DNA of 64,000 nt from positions 147,451,632 through 147,515,631 of the forward strand of contig OX235270.1 of NCBI GenBank assembly GCA_944472135.2, written 5' to 3'. The translations under genes were made by a program, and so were the position numbers. This DNA comes from Trichobilharzia regenti. Lineage: Eukaryota > Platyhelminthes > Trematoda > Strigeidida > Schistosomatidae. The stretch's first letter is position 1. Each line of letters begins with the position of its first letter. Shown in pieces: positions 22,046 through 33,600 of this stretch. Under the pieces are notes generated by a model, which was not told the origin of the DNA, did no database searches, and saw only the letters and a program-made list of their open reading frames with translations.

Positions 22046-22785
22046 AATAATATTGTCTCCTTTAGTTCTTAGAGTAACATAGGGAATCAACCGCACGTCT
22101 TCAGTGCGTTCGATTCTCTGCCAACGTTTTTACCTGGTTACACCTCTGCCCACATGCTTTCATCTCCTCTTCACTCACCTCCTCCTCCTCGTCTCCATCA
22201 CACTGGCGACCACCTCGCCGCTTACCATCAAGGTTCCACTAGGGCGATGGCCTGGCGTGTGATGTCACTCACTAGATGGTTGGTTTTCTCAGAATATGGC
22301 CACAATCCAATCCACCTCCATTTCTTCCTGCTTATTTGTTGCACAATTGATTCCTGCAGGGTTGGTTCGTTCATTGTCAGAGATCTCACCCTGTTGCTGA
22401 TCTTTTCTGACCGACCATCTGAACTTGAGTAGTATTGAGCGAAGACAGCTGTAAAAGGACGTTTGCAGTTTGTTCGAAGTGTCATTCGTGGCGCGGTGCC
22501 GTGTCTCTGATCCGTATAGTAGCACTGACTTCACATTGGAGTCGAAAATCCAGATCTTGTTTTTCATGCTGAGTGCTGTTCATTTCCACACAGACTTGAG
22601 AGAAATGAAAGCTTGCCTTGCTTTCCCGATAATCCTCACTTTGATATTCTTATCAATTTCGCCCGCCTGTAGTTGAAACAATGCTTCTCAAATAGGTGCT
22701 TAGGTGAAGGAGGTTGTTCCTCTCTAATGTCCCTCATTTATGCTAGCTGATTGTTATCCGTTATTGTTTAGTCAGACCAGTTTTG
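22046..22785 (-). mobile_element. RTE-1-like fragment
   Basis: Minus strand. Frame 22289-22567 includes NKIWIFDSNVKSVLLYGSET, the conserved RT end motif of this group with GSET intact. The 3' end lies at about 22046, and similarity continues to the thumb near 22785. Frame shifts occur after the motif. Confidence 0.75.
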
Positions 22786-23559
22786 GGATTTGTGTGGATG
22801 TCACTGTCAAAACACAATACGCAGCTGAAAGTATCTTGAACAATCAGTAGACTTAGAAACAAAACTGATTTTTAAAAATTTCACGTGGAAAAATAACAAT
22901 CATAAGCAATGATTTCACGAAAAGTTTAGCAAACACCACAAAGAAATTCAGTCTATGTGTAAACAAGTTGATAAGACCGCGATTTAAAACAGCCAAAAGT
23001 AAACTTCGGATACGAGAGTGTATCATTCCCCTTATCACACACAATACAAACTCATACCAGACGAATTACATGAGAAAAATTCAAATGGTAATTGCCAGTC
23101 TCTCTTTTCTGTTTATTCAATTGCATTGAAACAAAAGTACGGCAAATATATATATTTTTTATATAACTTTTATGCTCATTCAAAACATACTGTCCATCGA
23201 AAACTGTTATGTTACATTTAATTTCGGTATATAAATGTGGTCATAAAACCCCAATTGTTACAAACACATTTAGGTTTTCTGCATTTCAAACACCATTTGT
23301 TAATGATTCATTTACTGATGAAAAGAGGAGAGAAATGAACACGTTTTAGTTTGTATCTATGTTCATTGATAAACACACGTCTCTCACAACCCGGGAAACA
23401 AATGAAGATTATATTATTAGAAAGAAGAAAACATGAGGTTCAGCAAAGATGACAATTTTTTCGGCGATAACATTCTCAAAAGCAGCTGTACAATCGCATT
23501 TATATAGATTAGTTTACATGCATACAATTATTATTTGTTTAATTATTTCCACATAGTAA
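22786..23559. other. No clear gene
   Basis: AT-rich. Two short frames on opposite strands (22853-23044, 23018-23221) lack recognisable motifs. Confidence 0.4.
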
Positions 23560-24195
23560 CGAAGGTGATAATAATTTTCAATTTAATATAAAAGTTTGAA
23601 GGTAGGAATATAGATTACAAGGGGATTAGAGACAAGATTTCATAGGATTAGAAAATAGTTACAACGTATGGAAAATTAAAATTTGATAGCTGGCGAAATA
23701 ATTTTAAGTCAAATAGAAGGTGATAACCGTTTTCAACTTGATATGAATTACAAGAGGCTTAGAAACGCAGGGATAGAACGAATTACAGGTGTGAACAAAA
23801 TGAGCATGCAAACAAATTGAAATCAAAATTTTTTCAACTTGAAATGTCAGTTAGGAGGTATGAATATAGATAGATTGCAAGAGGTATAGAAACAAAAAGT
23901 TACACAGGATTAGAATATAATTGTAAAATCCTTTTTTCTAAACGGATTACAAGTGTGATCAGGAGGAGCATGGAAACAAAATTAAAATAACTAGTTTTAT
24001 AACTGAAAATTTGAAATAATAATTTGAGCCTGAATGAAAGTTAGGAGGTGTGAATATAGATTACAAAAGCCTTGGAATCACAAAAATTGCACAGGATTAA
24101 GATATAATTGTAAAATACTTATATCAAACGAATTCTAAATGTCAACAGGAAAAGCATGGAAACAAACTTAGAATAACTGTTTTTATAACTGAAAA
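23560..24195. repeat. Diverged tandem repeat, unit about 190 bp
   Basis: Units begin at about 23600, 23850 and 24040 (TTAGGAGGTRTGAATATAGA), with a shortened, degraded unit between the first and second. The block ACAGGATTAGAATATAATTG and later GCATGGAAACAAA recur in step. No coding potential; old and diverged. Confidence 0.7.
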
Positions 24196-24342
24196 AAAAT
24201 TGAGTGGATCTAACGAAGACTGAGGGACTAAGGATCAGACACACAGAGAACGAAAAAAATGCTCAAAAGGAAAAGCGAGGACGAAAAAAGACGAAGAAGA
24301 GAAAAATAACGGAAGCAAAGGGAACATACCAAACTAGGTCCA

Positions 24343-24602
24343 TGGTAGTTGTAGAGGTTGAACTAATTTCTTCTGAACAAACAGCTCCGGCTTCTCGATG
24401 CATATTGTGAGGGCTTCTGCAGTACAAAGAAGTCGGAAACATACTGCTCTTGGTAGGTTTCTGCTGACTTTGTAAATCACTTTGAAAGAATCAGTTGAGA
24501 TGTTGTGGGAGGTGTTGACGAGATGTTCATTAATGGCACTTCTGATTGAACCGGTGCCTCCTCTTTGCAGCCACGCTGGGTAGTGTTCTCTAAAACGCTT
24601 TG
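24343..24602 (-). pseudogene. PLE GIY-YIG C-terminus, open for about 86 codons
   Basis: Read on the minus strand from 24602, an unbroken frame with no early Met gives EHYPAWLQRGGTGSIRSAI, then NEHLVNTSHNISTDSFKVIY, then RLLCTAEAL and KLVQPLQLPW before a TAG at about 24343. This is the typical C-terminal part of a PLE endonuclease: the NEHLV-TxH block and the C-terminal EAL-PELxxQK block. The RT and the GIY-YIG core itself are missing, because the 5' side is cut by Sma sequence at about 24603. It is one of the better preserved PLE stretches here although only a fragment. Confidence 0.8.
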
Positions 24603-24745
24603 AAATGATGCACTAGACTATCTGGACCACGAGAGCCACCTTTTGTGCAACAAGAAGCCGACATGTCAACCTGAGACCGAGCACTTCGGTCCAATCAATC
24701 AACGGGAAAATCTCAAATTCAATTTGATTCAAGACATCATTTTAT
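24603..24745. mobile_element. Sma (S-alpha-like) SINE fragments
   Basis: 24603-24645 (minus) matches the tRNA-like head of Sma (GGTGGCTCTCGTGG). 24650-24735 (plus) matches its 3' part (GCCGACATGTCAACCTGAGA, then GGTCCAATCAATCAACGGG). The hammerhead is not retained. Confidence 0.6.
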
Positions 24746-24954
24746 AACATCCGTGCTGCTCTACAATAATATATTTATACTGGGTTTTTTCAAATTATGC
24801 CATTCAAATGTCTGTGCCTATCAGTTTAAGATAGGAGGGGGGGTGAAAATTAGAGATTAAAACCATCCAAACCAATAACTAATAGATGTTAGAAATAAGA
24901 TATCTAAGTCCTAAGGGAGCGGTGGTAATAACTGAAGAATTCAAGATCAATTTA

Positions 24955-25105
24955 AAAGTATTGGTTTCTGTAGGGATTTCGTTTTAGTGGTTGGAGGATT
25001 TCATCGTGAGCTGATATCAGTAAGAGAGTCATTGGAAAACCTGCAATGAGTAATGGGTAGCCGTTTCGTCCTTATCTGAGATTCTTCATCTGTACGCACC
25101 AACTG
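24955..25105 (-). mobile_element. SINE-A fragment, inverted
   Basis: Minus copy of the 3' body and hammerhead-like part (GGACGAAACGGCT in own orientation). It is followed by the plus-strand part at 25108, making a small inverted pair. Confidence 0.65.
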
Positions 25106-25107
25106 GA

Positions 25108-25310
25108 GACTGTTATCAGCTCATAATGAAATCCTCCAACTAATCAAACAAAATCGATACAAAACCAATACTTGAAAATTATTCTGATACTCACTAGCAC
25201 AACTGGCCCTATTCAGGCCAGTATACCTGGGGTACTAGGGGGAAGCTGTGACCAGTAGGATGTAGCAGGTTGAAGGTGAGGCAGTAGGTCGTCGAAGAAG
25301 ACATTTGCTG
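25108..25310 (+). mobile_element. SINE-A fragment
   Basis: Plus copy of the 3' body through GACCAGTAGGATGTAGCAGG. It ends at about 25310. Confidence 0.65.
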
Positions 25311-25790
25311 AATTCACCCAATATACCTTTTGCCCTTTATTTAGTCCTTCAAAACTAAATATGTATGGTCAGGATAACGACTATAGAAATCAAGACTGTG
25401 TATAACATGTTTAACAGGGCTATTCTCTAGTTTCTCTTCAGGAAAAAGTCTTGAAAAATTGAGCTTAGTGGTGTTCTCTTTTGGCCACAAAATCTGACCT
25501 TCAACACATGCTCAAATAACGAACTCTTTTTCTTAGACCGAATCAACTTTCTCTTTCGACTGAGTATCTCGGAACTATACAACCATAAGCCATTTATGAA
25601 TAGGACCGCTAACAATGCAGAAGAATGCAAACAAAATGTCAACAGTGACTGATGTGGAAAGAATATAGCTGAATAAATTGAATCTTATAAAACCAAAGAA
25701 ACAAATGCTGTTTCCACGTAAAACAACATAAAAATTCAGTGGGACCAAGATTAATATTCCAGTTTATTGTTCTGAATAGTATCGAACAGT
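25311..25790. other. Unassigned sequence between SINE-A parts
   Basis: About 480 bp with a 71-codon minus frame (25427-25642) and no recognised motif. It lies between two SINE-A pieces that overlap in content, so it is probably flanking DNA and not an insertion. Confidence 0.4.
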
Positions 25791-26085
25791 AGGACAAATA
25801 CTCGCTGAAGACATTGGCTAGCTGTCACGCTAAGTCGTGAATTGACAGAAGTTAGAATTCAAGGGCCACTGGATCGGGTCCCAGTGTCTTAATGGTGTAC
25901 GAGCTCGCCTTGTAACCAGAAACTCTGGGTTCGAACCCGTGTAGAGGGTACTGCGTACTACTGAAAAGTCCCAAACTGGGACGAAACAGATGTCTAGTAC
26001 TCCCAAAATTTCCAATGGTTCTCTAACCAATGTCAGTTTATGATGAAATCCTGTAACCAATCAAATCCCTACAAACTGACACTTG
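25791..26085 (+). mobile_element. SINE-A copy with direct GGAC-GAAAC junction
   Basis: Contains helix I arms GTACTA and TAGTAC, helix II GTCCC/GGGAC and GAAACAG directly after helix II, so this copy lacks the 4-bp insertion seen at 18309. The core reads CTGAAAAG, so the invariant G of CTGANGA is A. Cleavage is not expected. Confidence 0.75.
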
Positions 26086-26394
26086 AATAAAGAAATTTAA
26101 GTTTGGGAGATATTGTCTACTGAAATAGATAATATGAATTAAACCCGTCGTTATGCTTTCCATTTTCATTCACCTTTCATTGATTGAATGAAAACTGAAA
26201 AAGATATAGTTCTTGTATCACACACACACACGCACGCATACGCATGGTAATTTTTACTTTATTGATAAGTATTTTTTACAAATCAAGAAAGACAGCGTAT
26301 GTCATATGACATACGATATCACACCCGTGATACAATTCAAGTAAACTACAGTTAAATGGAGTTATTTGCTAGAAATATAAGGTATGTGCAGCAT
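26086..26394. other. No recognised feature
   Basis: AT-rich with a short CA-rich stretch near 26220-26245. Confidence 0.4.
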
Positions 26395-26760
26395 TAATCA
26401 ACCTGAAATTACTTAGGACATCTTCTGCACTCCACCTCAGAAATGTGAAATCAGTCTGTTACTTCTTCTAAATGGGGTCAGAGACTTGGCGTCTATTTCA
26501 CAAAATGGCATTTCCAACAAGCTACTGCAGACGTTTATCAACAGACACCTTCTCTCCAAACTGAAGATCAAATGCCTAGCTGGCCGGTCAGAAAGAATTA
26601 TCAACTCCGGCTGGCTGAGAGTAAACCAACCAAGAGCCGACTGCTCATTAAAATTATGTAGAAGAAAGTGGAGACGGATCAGGCATACGTTGATGAGGCT
26701 GTCGAATTACATCGTGCGCAATGCCACTACTCACTGGGAACGCAGGTATTTCTAGATGAT
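26395..26760 (+). mobile_element. RTE-2 fragment
   Basis: The sequence encodes in pieces the RT end and C-terminus (ISNKLLQTFINRHLLSKLKI, then RKWRRIRHTLMRL). Starts near 26395 and ends without an AAT tail. Confidence 0.7.
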
Positions 26761-26824
26761 AAGTTCTAAATAAAACGAACGGTGTGAAATCAAGTAATGA
26801 AAAATAAAAAAAATACATAAAATA

Positions 26825-26905
26825 AATAAATTGGTTACAGGATTTCATCATGAGCTGATATTGGTTAGAGAACCACTGGAAAACCTGGTAGTACTGGACA
26901 GCTTA
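26825..26905 (-). mobile_element. SINE-A fragment
   Basis: GGATTTCATCATGAGCTGA and GTACTGGACAGCT in plus orientation match the 3' part of SINE-A on the minus strand. Confidence 0.6.
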
Positions 26906-26934
26906 AATAAATAAATTATTCTGAAGGGCATCTT

Positions 26935-27600
26935 CTGGGGTTACCTCGAACAAATGTCAATGAGTTCTGATATCAGTGAAACAACCTAATGCTGCAGAAA
27001 TGTTGATGATACGTTTGTTTTTTGTAATGGCATGAATCACGCATCCGTATTATCTGACCGCCTCGATGAAATCCACTCAAACGTTAAATTCACTATGGAG
27101 TATCAGCATTGCGATGAGTACAATTTCCTGGACCTTAATGTGAGAAGAATAAACTGTGTTGCGATCTAAAAATCCGTCTACAGAAAAGAAATATGGACCG
27201 GACAATAACCTCACTACAACACTTTCCGTCCTATAAGCTATAAGCACGGATTAGTGAGAACACTGCAGTAAAAAGACGCTCATAATACAATTCCACACCA
27301 CATCACCTTCAACTGCGTTTATAAATTTACGTGAGCTTGCGGCAGCAAGTACATAGGAAAGACAGAAAGAAGAGCTTCAATCCGGTTTCCAGAGTATATT
27401 TCAAGAAACTTATGCCTACAAAGGAAGCAGATATTTACAAATTTCAGTTACCAGACACCTTGTGGATATAGGTCATTTCTTAGAGAAATCTCATAATCTT
27501 CATAATCAAAATATGAAACATAAAAAGGACAGTAAATTTGCCATGATTTGCTGAAATGCAACCAAACATCTGCAGTCGCACAGAAAGAGAGTCTAATCAA
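26935..27600 (+). pseudogene. Penelope-like element relic with RT core and GIY-YIG
   Basis: Reading frames in pieces give RNVDDTFVFCNG (the YVDD catalytic box with Y changed to N) at about 26997-27032, then LDEIHSNVKFTMEY and FLDLNVRRI, then KSVYRKEIWTGQ, YKHGLVRTL, and finally a GIY-YIG segment CVYKFTCACGSKYIGKTERR. The linker between the RT thumb (about 27270) and the GIY-YIG part (about 27300) is much shorter than in the copy at 52235, so an internal deletion is likely. Stops are present. It is a separate lineage from the other PLE copies by residue differences. Confidence 0.8.
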
Positions 27601-27932
27601 TCTCTTACCATTTTAGTGAATGCATTTTGATCTTGACTAGAGTGATTAGTCATCCGGAGAAATGAGCTCAGCTGACTGAGTAAATTTCAGTCTTATGAAT
27701 TATAATCCCTTTGAATTGCTAGATGAGCTTCTAAGCTAACACTGTTTATTCGCATTTTCTGTTTTCTCCTCTCCGCGAGTATTTTCTGTTTTGAAAGAAT
27801 ATAAATTTTATGATGACGTAAATAAAATAAATTTGTATTGTAATGCTTGAATTTGGAATGCTTTAATTCCATATCATTTTCAAATACTACTACCATTGAG
27901 ACAATAAAAGCATGTTATTGGCATGTTATTGT
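27601..27932. other. No recognised feature
   Basis: AT-rich spacer between the PLE relic and SINE-B. Part may be PLE 3' UTR. Confidence 0.35.
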
Positions 27933-28138
27933 GCGTCGGTGGCACAGTGGTTAGGACTCTCGCCGACCATGCACATGGTCCGGGGTTCGAGCCCTCGCCG
28001 ACGCACACCTGATATCTTTGATTGGCCTGCAAAATTTGGGCTACCGATATCCATGCTGAAAATTCCATACTTGTACCAAAAATACAGTGTGGAATCAAGC
28101 TGTAATCAAAAATAAAAAATAAAAAAAATAAAATAAAA
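27933..28138 (+). mobile_element. SINE-B, well preserved
   Basis: The best tRNA-like head in the window is at 27933-28005: GCGTCGG at the 5' end pairs perfectly with CCGACGC at the 3' end (7-bp acceptor-like stem), and CGGGGTTCGAGCCCTCG forms a T-arm with one G-U pair. The body and an AAAATAAAA-type tail follow. It is a SINE head, not a free tRNA gene, because the body is joined to it in all copies. Confidence 0.85.
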
Positions 28139-28726
28139 AATTTTTCATAACAACTGTAATTTCAAGTAGTGTACAGCTGATGAGGAGAACCTGTGAAATA
28201 GTATGATAATATCGTCCTATACAGGGAATTTTTGTCTTTATTCTTTTATTGAAGATTATCAAATGTGAAAATCGAATGTGTGAAAAACGAGCTATTAAGA
28301 TGTCGTAAAAATGTTTTTTTTTTAGCTGAATGAGATCTGAAAGTTTATGCATTCTTTAGATAAGTTAAGGGTTTTTACTCCTTATAAATTCACTGAAATG
28401 TAAAATAATGAGCAATCAATATTTGGCAGGAATTTCATATTAACATTCATTCTGTGTGTTTTCATCTTCAGCCCTGTCTGAGTTGAATATTTTATGCCTA
28501 CAGTTTTTACGAAAATCATCATATACATTAATATACCTATTTATTCTGTCTGATAGCTTATTTTCTTGAAGGCTTAGAATATACAGATGATATAGTCCAT
28601 CCTCATAGGTGAGGAAGATGCTCACCAAAATGTAGAGTATTTTGAACACACTGATGAACAGCAATCTGCGAATTCTTGACATGAAATTCACTCCCGTCAA
28701 ATGTGAGGTGATGACACAGAAGTGGA
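28139..28726. other. No clear gene
   Basis: AT-rich; short minus frames (28095-28352, 28440-28700) have no family motif. Confidence 0.4.
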
Positions 28727-29725
28727 CTCTACTGGACTGGACTGGACTGGACTACATCGACTTGCTCCTAGATTAGAGATAGTCAGGAGTAAAGTGGTTG
28801 GTAGAGTGTGTTGAACACTTCAGTTATTTGAAGAGTTTTGTCAGCCGACCCCAACGCCTTCATCACCAATGAAATGTCACCACGTATACATATGGCTCGC
28901 TTTGCACATGCCAATTTACGTCAGCTCTGCCTTAGTAGACGTGGTTTCCGGCTGTCGACAAAAAGCCGCGTGAACTGCTCATCATTTCGCTTTGTCCTCC
29001 TTCACGACTGTGAAACACAGATATTGGAAGTTTGAGACATGAAATGTCCAGCTAGCTATCTGGGATCATAGGTGTCTGCGTTCTGTCGCCTGTGTTGTTG
29101 GCTGGTATAATTAGGGATAGCAAGATTGAGATTGAGCGCCGAGTGCTGGTCAATGAGAGGAAATGAATCGATGAGGTTGTGAAGTTACATCGGTTGAGAT
29201 GGTAAGGAGATGTGTTACACATGCATGTGCAGCTGTCCAACACCTTCTTCGACTATGGTCAGTGTTAGGTGACATACAATGAATCAGCTCGGAAAAGAGT
29301 TAGCTGATGGTGGTCAAACAAAATATGGCGTCATCAGTCAATGAAATCCACAATGGTTTGTTTAAGCCATCCGGCCAGACATGTAGGGAGGTGTAGACTT
29401 CTTTCGGTGTTGGGGTTCTCAAGATGGTAAAAACCAGTGGGTTGACACAAATGCTGATTTAGCTCAAAGTGACCGTTCTCGGTGATGGCTAGCACAGATG
29501 CATCCACTCCCGGTGTGACTCACACTATCCAACAAAGCTATGTTGTTCTTCCATATTACTATTCGTTGGCCTTATATCTTTGTTTACTGTGTTTGTTTAG
29601 CGTTTCGGTTTACTTCCTTCTCTTGATTTGTGTGCTACACGTGGAGGGATTGTGGCAAGTGGAACTGGTGCACATCTGTAATCAAAGAATTTAACGCTGA
29701 AACCTGGCAGTCTCTCAGTCACTTT
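28727..29725 (+). mobile_element. RTE-B copy 1, starting at a TGGAC microsatellite
   Basis: Begins with TGGAC repeats (about 28739-28757). The frame 28838-29035 contains SADPNAFITNEMSPRIHMAR and FAHANLRQLCLSRRGFRL, the RTE-B RT thumb. Downstream pieces match the C-terminal region. It ends near GAAACC with CAGT-like repeats. A near-identical copy lies at 40157-41115. The two share frame-breaking changes. Confidence 0.8.
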
Positions 29726-29784
29726 CTTCACTCAGCATATAATAGCTTCAAAAAAAAAGTTATATGTGAAAATATATCATTTAC

Positions 29785-30860
29785 GTGAGGACGGCAGTGA
29801 GAAGAGACTGTCCACTATCAACCGTGATCTTCCTGATTGCAGTAGACCAGATAATGCCACAGAAAACGGACCGTGCAATGAGGAAACAGGAATAAAATGG
29901 ACTCAGACAAAAATAGAACTTCGAAGATCTGGACTTCGCCAATGTGTTATATATGTCTGATTTCCCACAAACTGGAAGATATGCAAGTGAAAAGCAACAA
30001 GCTGGCAGAACAAGCATCCACAGAAGATAGGACTTCCTTCAAGTGAACACAGATAAAGCAGAGGTGACGAAGATTCCTGGCCAACACCAACAGCAACAAC
30101 AACAACAACAGACGACAGTCAACCTGCATAAATGGGAGGAACCTGAAAGAAACAACCTCCTTCACCTACCCACCTACCTACCTACCTACATGGAAGCATC
30201 CTTTCAACTACAGGCCGACGAAACTGACGAGGATATCAAAGCCACAATCGGAAAAGCAAGACAAGCTTTCATTACTCTTAAGTCTGTGTGGAAGTCAACA
30301 TCACTGCTCACCATCAAAAATAACATCCGGATTTACAACTCCAATGTGAAGTCAGTCAGTGCTACTCACCATACGGATCAGAGACTTGCACTGCGCATCA
30401 TAAAGAGCATCTCAAACAAACTTCAGACCTTCATTAACAGTTGTCTTCGCTCAATACCACTCAAAATCAGATGGCCGGCCAGAAAAGATCACCAACATTG
30501 AGGGATCTCTGGCAATCAGCGAACCAACCAACACAGCAGGAACCGATTTCGAAACAAATACTCAGGGAAAAATGGAGATGGATTGGCTGGCCGTACTCTG
30601 AGGACACCATCAAGTGAGTGACATCACTAGACAAGCTATCGCTTGAGTGGAACCAGGCCGAAAGGGAAGCGGGTGGCGAGTTGGTTGTCAGTGCATGGGT
30701 GAGGGTGACTTGGGGGAGGTCATGTGAGGAGGAGATGAAAGCATGTGGGCGGACTTGGAGCGGAGTGAAAACGTTGTCAGAAAACAGAAGGCAATGGAGA
30801 CTTGGGCGGCTGAATCCGTATGTTCCTCTAGAAATTAAAGGATACAATAATAATGATAGT
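29785..30860 (+). mobile_element. RTE-1b copy
   Basis: Starts in the RT just before the catalytic box and reaches the AATAATAATG tail. The open frame 30043-30501 runs from the DKAEV motif through a glutamine run, the shifted NLHKWEEPERNNLLHLP stretch, YLPTYLPTY (CTAC microsatellite), ATIGKARQAFITLKSVW, and then the SVSATHHTDQRLALR block caused by an insertion. These features define RTE-1b. Non-coding as it stands. Confidence 0.85.
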
Positions 30861-31084
30861 TTCATGAGTCTGTTGGACTTTCGATTTTGAATAATAACAA
30901 TGAATTTCCACATATTAATATTCATAGGGGGATCTACCGATATAAAGTCACATTTTTGCTGAAAAGTAGTGTCGCCATTAAGTGAGAAGACACATTTATC
31001 TAATGACAATTGTTTGACAGAGATAGCGAGACACCAATCTTTCGAGTCAGTGCGCCATTGGATCAAAACCTCCCCTCTGATACA

Positions 31085-31200
31085 CTATTACGTGTCTACT
31101 TTTGTAACCTGAAAGTCATGGGTTCAATTCCCTGGTAGGTGCGTACTGCTGCCTTTTTTTACAAAACACCTGTCCCGTTCTCCATGTGTTTTTCAATGAC
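31085..31200 (+). mobile_element. SINE-A fragment, degraded
   Basis: GGGTTCAATTCCCTGGTAGG (B-box region) followed by GTGCGTACTGCTG; the ribozyme core is lost to a T-rich stretch. Confidence 0.5.
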
Positions 31201-31784
31201 TCTGATGATGATGATGAATTCTAATTCTGATAATATGTTTCATCCTTATAACAGAATGAATGTGTTTTCAAATATTAGCAAGGTGGTGTTTAACACTGGA
31301 TTCTGCTGTTTCATTTTCCTGTGACAGTCTTCTGGTTAGGAAACTGGATAAAGTATCTGATGAATAATTGTTTTACTGAAGGACTATGAATAATTATTTC
31401 AGATTTCGTTTTTTTTTTCATCTGTTTTAATAATTTCATTTTTTAATTATTATACCTGTCACTTACTTTTCTAAGTTAAATTCAACTTCATCAATTCAAA
31501 TTTATAAACATAAAATGAAGAAGAAAACTGGGTTTTAAATGTGAATGTGTATGCCTTAATAGCTGATACTAAGCAAAGAAAAAAACAAATGTTTTGTCTA
31601 CTTCATTAACTTAATAAGCAGGTGTTCTATATAAAAGTTTCGTGAACAGAATGTTGACACAAAATGATGTTAACATGTTAAGTGGAAAAACACTTCTGAT
31701 TTCTTTGTTGTCGCGAAAATGTTGTACACGCAGCAGTCTGCGTTATTTTGAGGAAAGTGTCTTACCTTCTGAAGTACATGAAAC
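31201..31784. other. No recognised feature
   Basis: AT-rich; no frame or repeat supported. Confidence 0.4.
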
Positions 31785-31850
31785 AGGTTATTATTATTAT
31801 TATATTCTTTAATTCATAGAAGAGCATACGGCTTCAGCTGCGTGTCTCCA
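31785..31850 (-). mobile_element. Remnant of an RTE-1 3' end
   Basis: ATT tail, then TTCTTTAATTCATAGAAGAG and CATACGGCTTCAGC. It abuts the 3' end of the RTE-1b copy below, suggesting the latter inserted into it. Confidence 0.65.
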
Positions 31851-31852
31851 TT

Positions 31853-33115
31853 GAAGTTAATACAGAAGTTAATACAGAATCTATTAGTTATTCTTTAACT
31901 TTTGAAGATATATACATATATATACAGCCGATTGACACAGTGTATTCGTCATGTAATATGTCTTGGTTTAAAGAGTTTCCATTTATTTTACTTAAATTTT
32001 GAAAGTCATACCGCCAGCTGATAAATGTGAAAGTGTTATGAAGACAAATGCATCGGAATGTTTCCTGATGTATTTTGGCAGTAGTGAGTGAAATATTTAG
32101 AAAAAAATATATCTGTGTAATGTGTTTCGAATTATTATTATTATGATTATTATTATATGCTTTAATTCCTAGAGGAACATACGGATTCAGCCGCCCAAGT
32201 CTCCATTGCCTTCTGTTTTCTGACAACGTTTTCACTCCGCTCCAAGTCCGCCCACATGCTTTCATCTCCTCCTCACATGACCTCCCCCAAGTCACCCTCA
32301 CCCATGCACTGACAACCAACTCGCCACCCGCTTCCCTTTCGGCCTGGTTCCACTCAAGCGATAGCTTGTCTAGTGATGTCACTCACTTGATGGTGTCCTC
32401 AGAGTACGGCCAGCCAATCCATCTCCATTTTTCCCTGAGTATTTGTTTCGAAATCGGTTCCTGCTGTGTTGGTTGGTTCGCTGATTGCCAGAGATCCCTC
32501 AATGTTGGTGATCTTTTCTGGCCGGCCATCTGATCTTGAGTGGTATTGAGCGAAGACAACTGTTGATAAAGGTTTGAAGTTTGTTTGAGATGCTGTTTAT
32601 GACGCGCAGTGCAAGTCTTTGATCCGTATGTTGAGTAGCACTGACTGACTTCACATTGGAGTTGAAAATCCGGATGTTATTTTTGATGGTGAGCTGTGCT
32701 GTTGACTTCCACACAGACTTAAGAGTAATGCAAGCTTGTCTTGCTTTTCCGATTGTGGCTTTGATATCCTCGTCAGTTCCGTCGGCCTGTAGTTGGAACA
32801 ATTCTTCCCAGGTTGGTCGGTGGGTAGGTGAAGGAGGTTGTTTCTTTCAGGTTCCTCCCATTAATGCAGGCTGATTGTTGTCTGTGGATGTTGTTGTTGT
32901 TGTTGCTGTTGGTGTTGGCCAGGAATCTTCATCACCACATCTGTTTTATCTATGTTCACCTGTAGTCCTATCCTCTCTGGATGCTTGTTTGCCAGCTTGT
33001 TGCTTTTCACTTGCATATCTTCCAGTTTGTGGGAAACCAGACATATATACCACATCGGCGAAGTTCAGATCCTGCAAGTTCTATTTTTGTGTGAGTCCAT
33101 GTCATGATTGTTTTC
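31853..33115 (-). mobile_element. RTE-1b with 3' extension, 5'-truncated
   Basis: Minus strand. RTE-1b body 32145-33115, with the same marks as other RTE-1b copies (SVSATQHTDQRLALR block in frame 32499-32801). The 275-bp 3' extension shared with 12363-12639 lies at 31866-32140. The end is a doubled GAAGTTAATACAG (31853-31878). It is in inverted orientation to the copy at 29785, about 1 kb away. The element is cut near 33115 in the RT catalytic region. Confidence 0.85.
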
Positions 33116-33429
33116 TTATTAATATATGTTCTTATTTCTCGATAAATTCGGGATTCCCCAGGGTAGAACTTTCAAAACGAAATTATGTTACAAAAAATAA
33201 TTCTGGCTTTCACTCACAATACACATCATGGAAAATTATCGGCACTAGTCTTCAGACTGTATGGAGGCGTAAAGAATATCTGCGATAACAGAAAACAAGC
33301 CAATAATATCTTTTGCACAAAAAACTATGCAGAATCAAACAGAGATGAACTGAACGTACACTAAATCAAGTGTTGAATGATGTCAGATGCCACATAATTA
33401 ATCAAAACTCTAATGGAAAGGGACAAGTT

Positions 33430-33600
33430 TTTGCTTTGCGTTGTATGTAGAGTGACATGGAAGAGATTGTATGGAGGTGAAATGAAAGTACGTGGACAGT
33501 GCATAAGCCAACTAGAAGTGACTGCAGAGTACACTAGATATTTGCCTTAGATGCCGAAAGTCTTTCTGGGAACGGAAGGGATGAATAAATAATCATCATA
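33430..33600 (+). mobile_element. RTE-3-like 3' end fragment
   Basis: Short match to the C-terminal WRR...GGEMK region and a 3' end of the type CTGGGAACGGAAGGGATGAA followed by AATAAATAATCATCATAA. Diverged. Confidence 0.45.

Noticed and set aside
24204..24410. 68-codon lysine-rich plus-strand frame
   Set aside because: Purine-rich simple sequence, and its last part is antisense to the PLE endonuclease end.
25298..25815. GAAGACATT on both sides of an unassigned 480-bp segment, looking like a target-site duplication
   Set aside because: The two SINE-A pieces overlap beyond those nine bases because both contain the same part of the monomer. The match is explained by the repeat itself.
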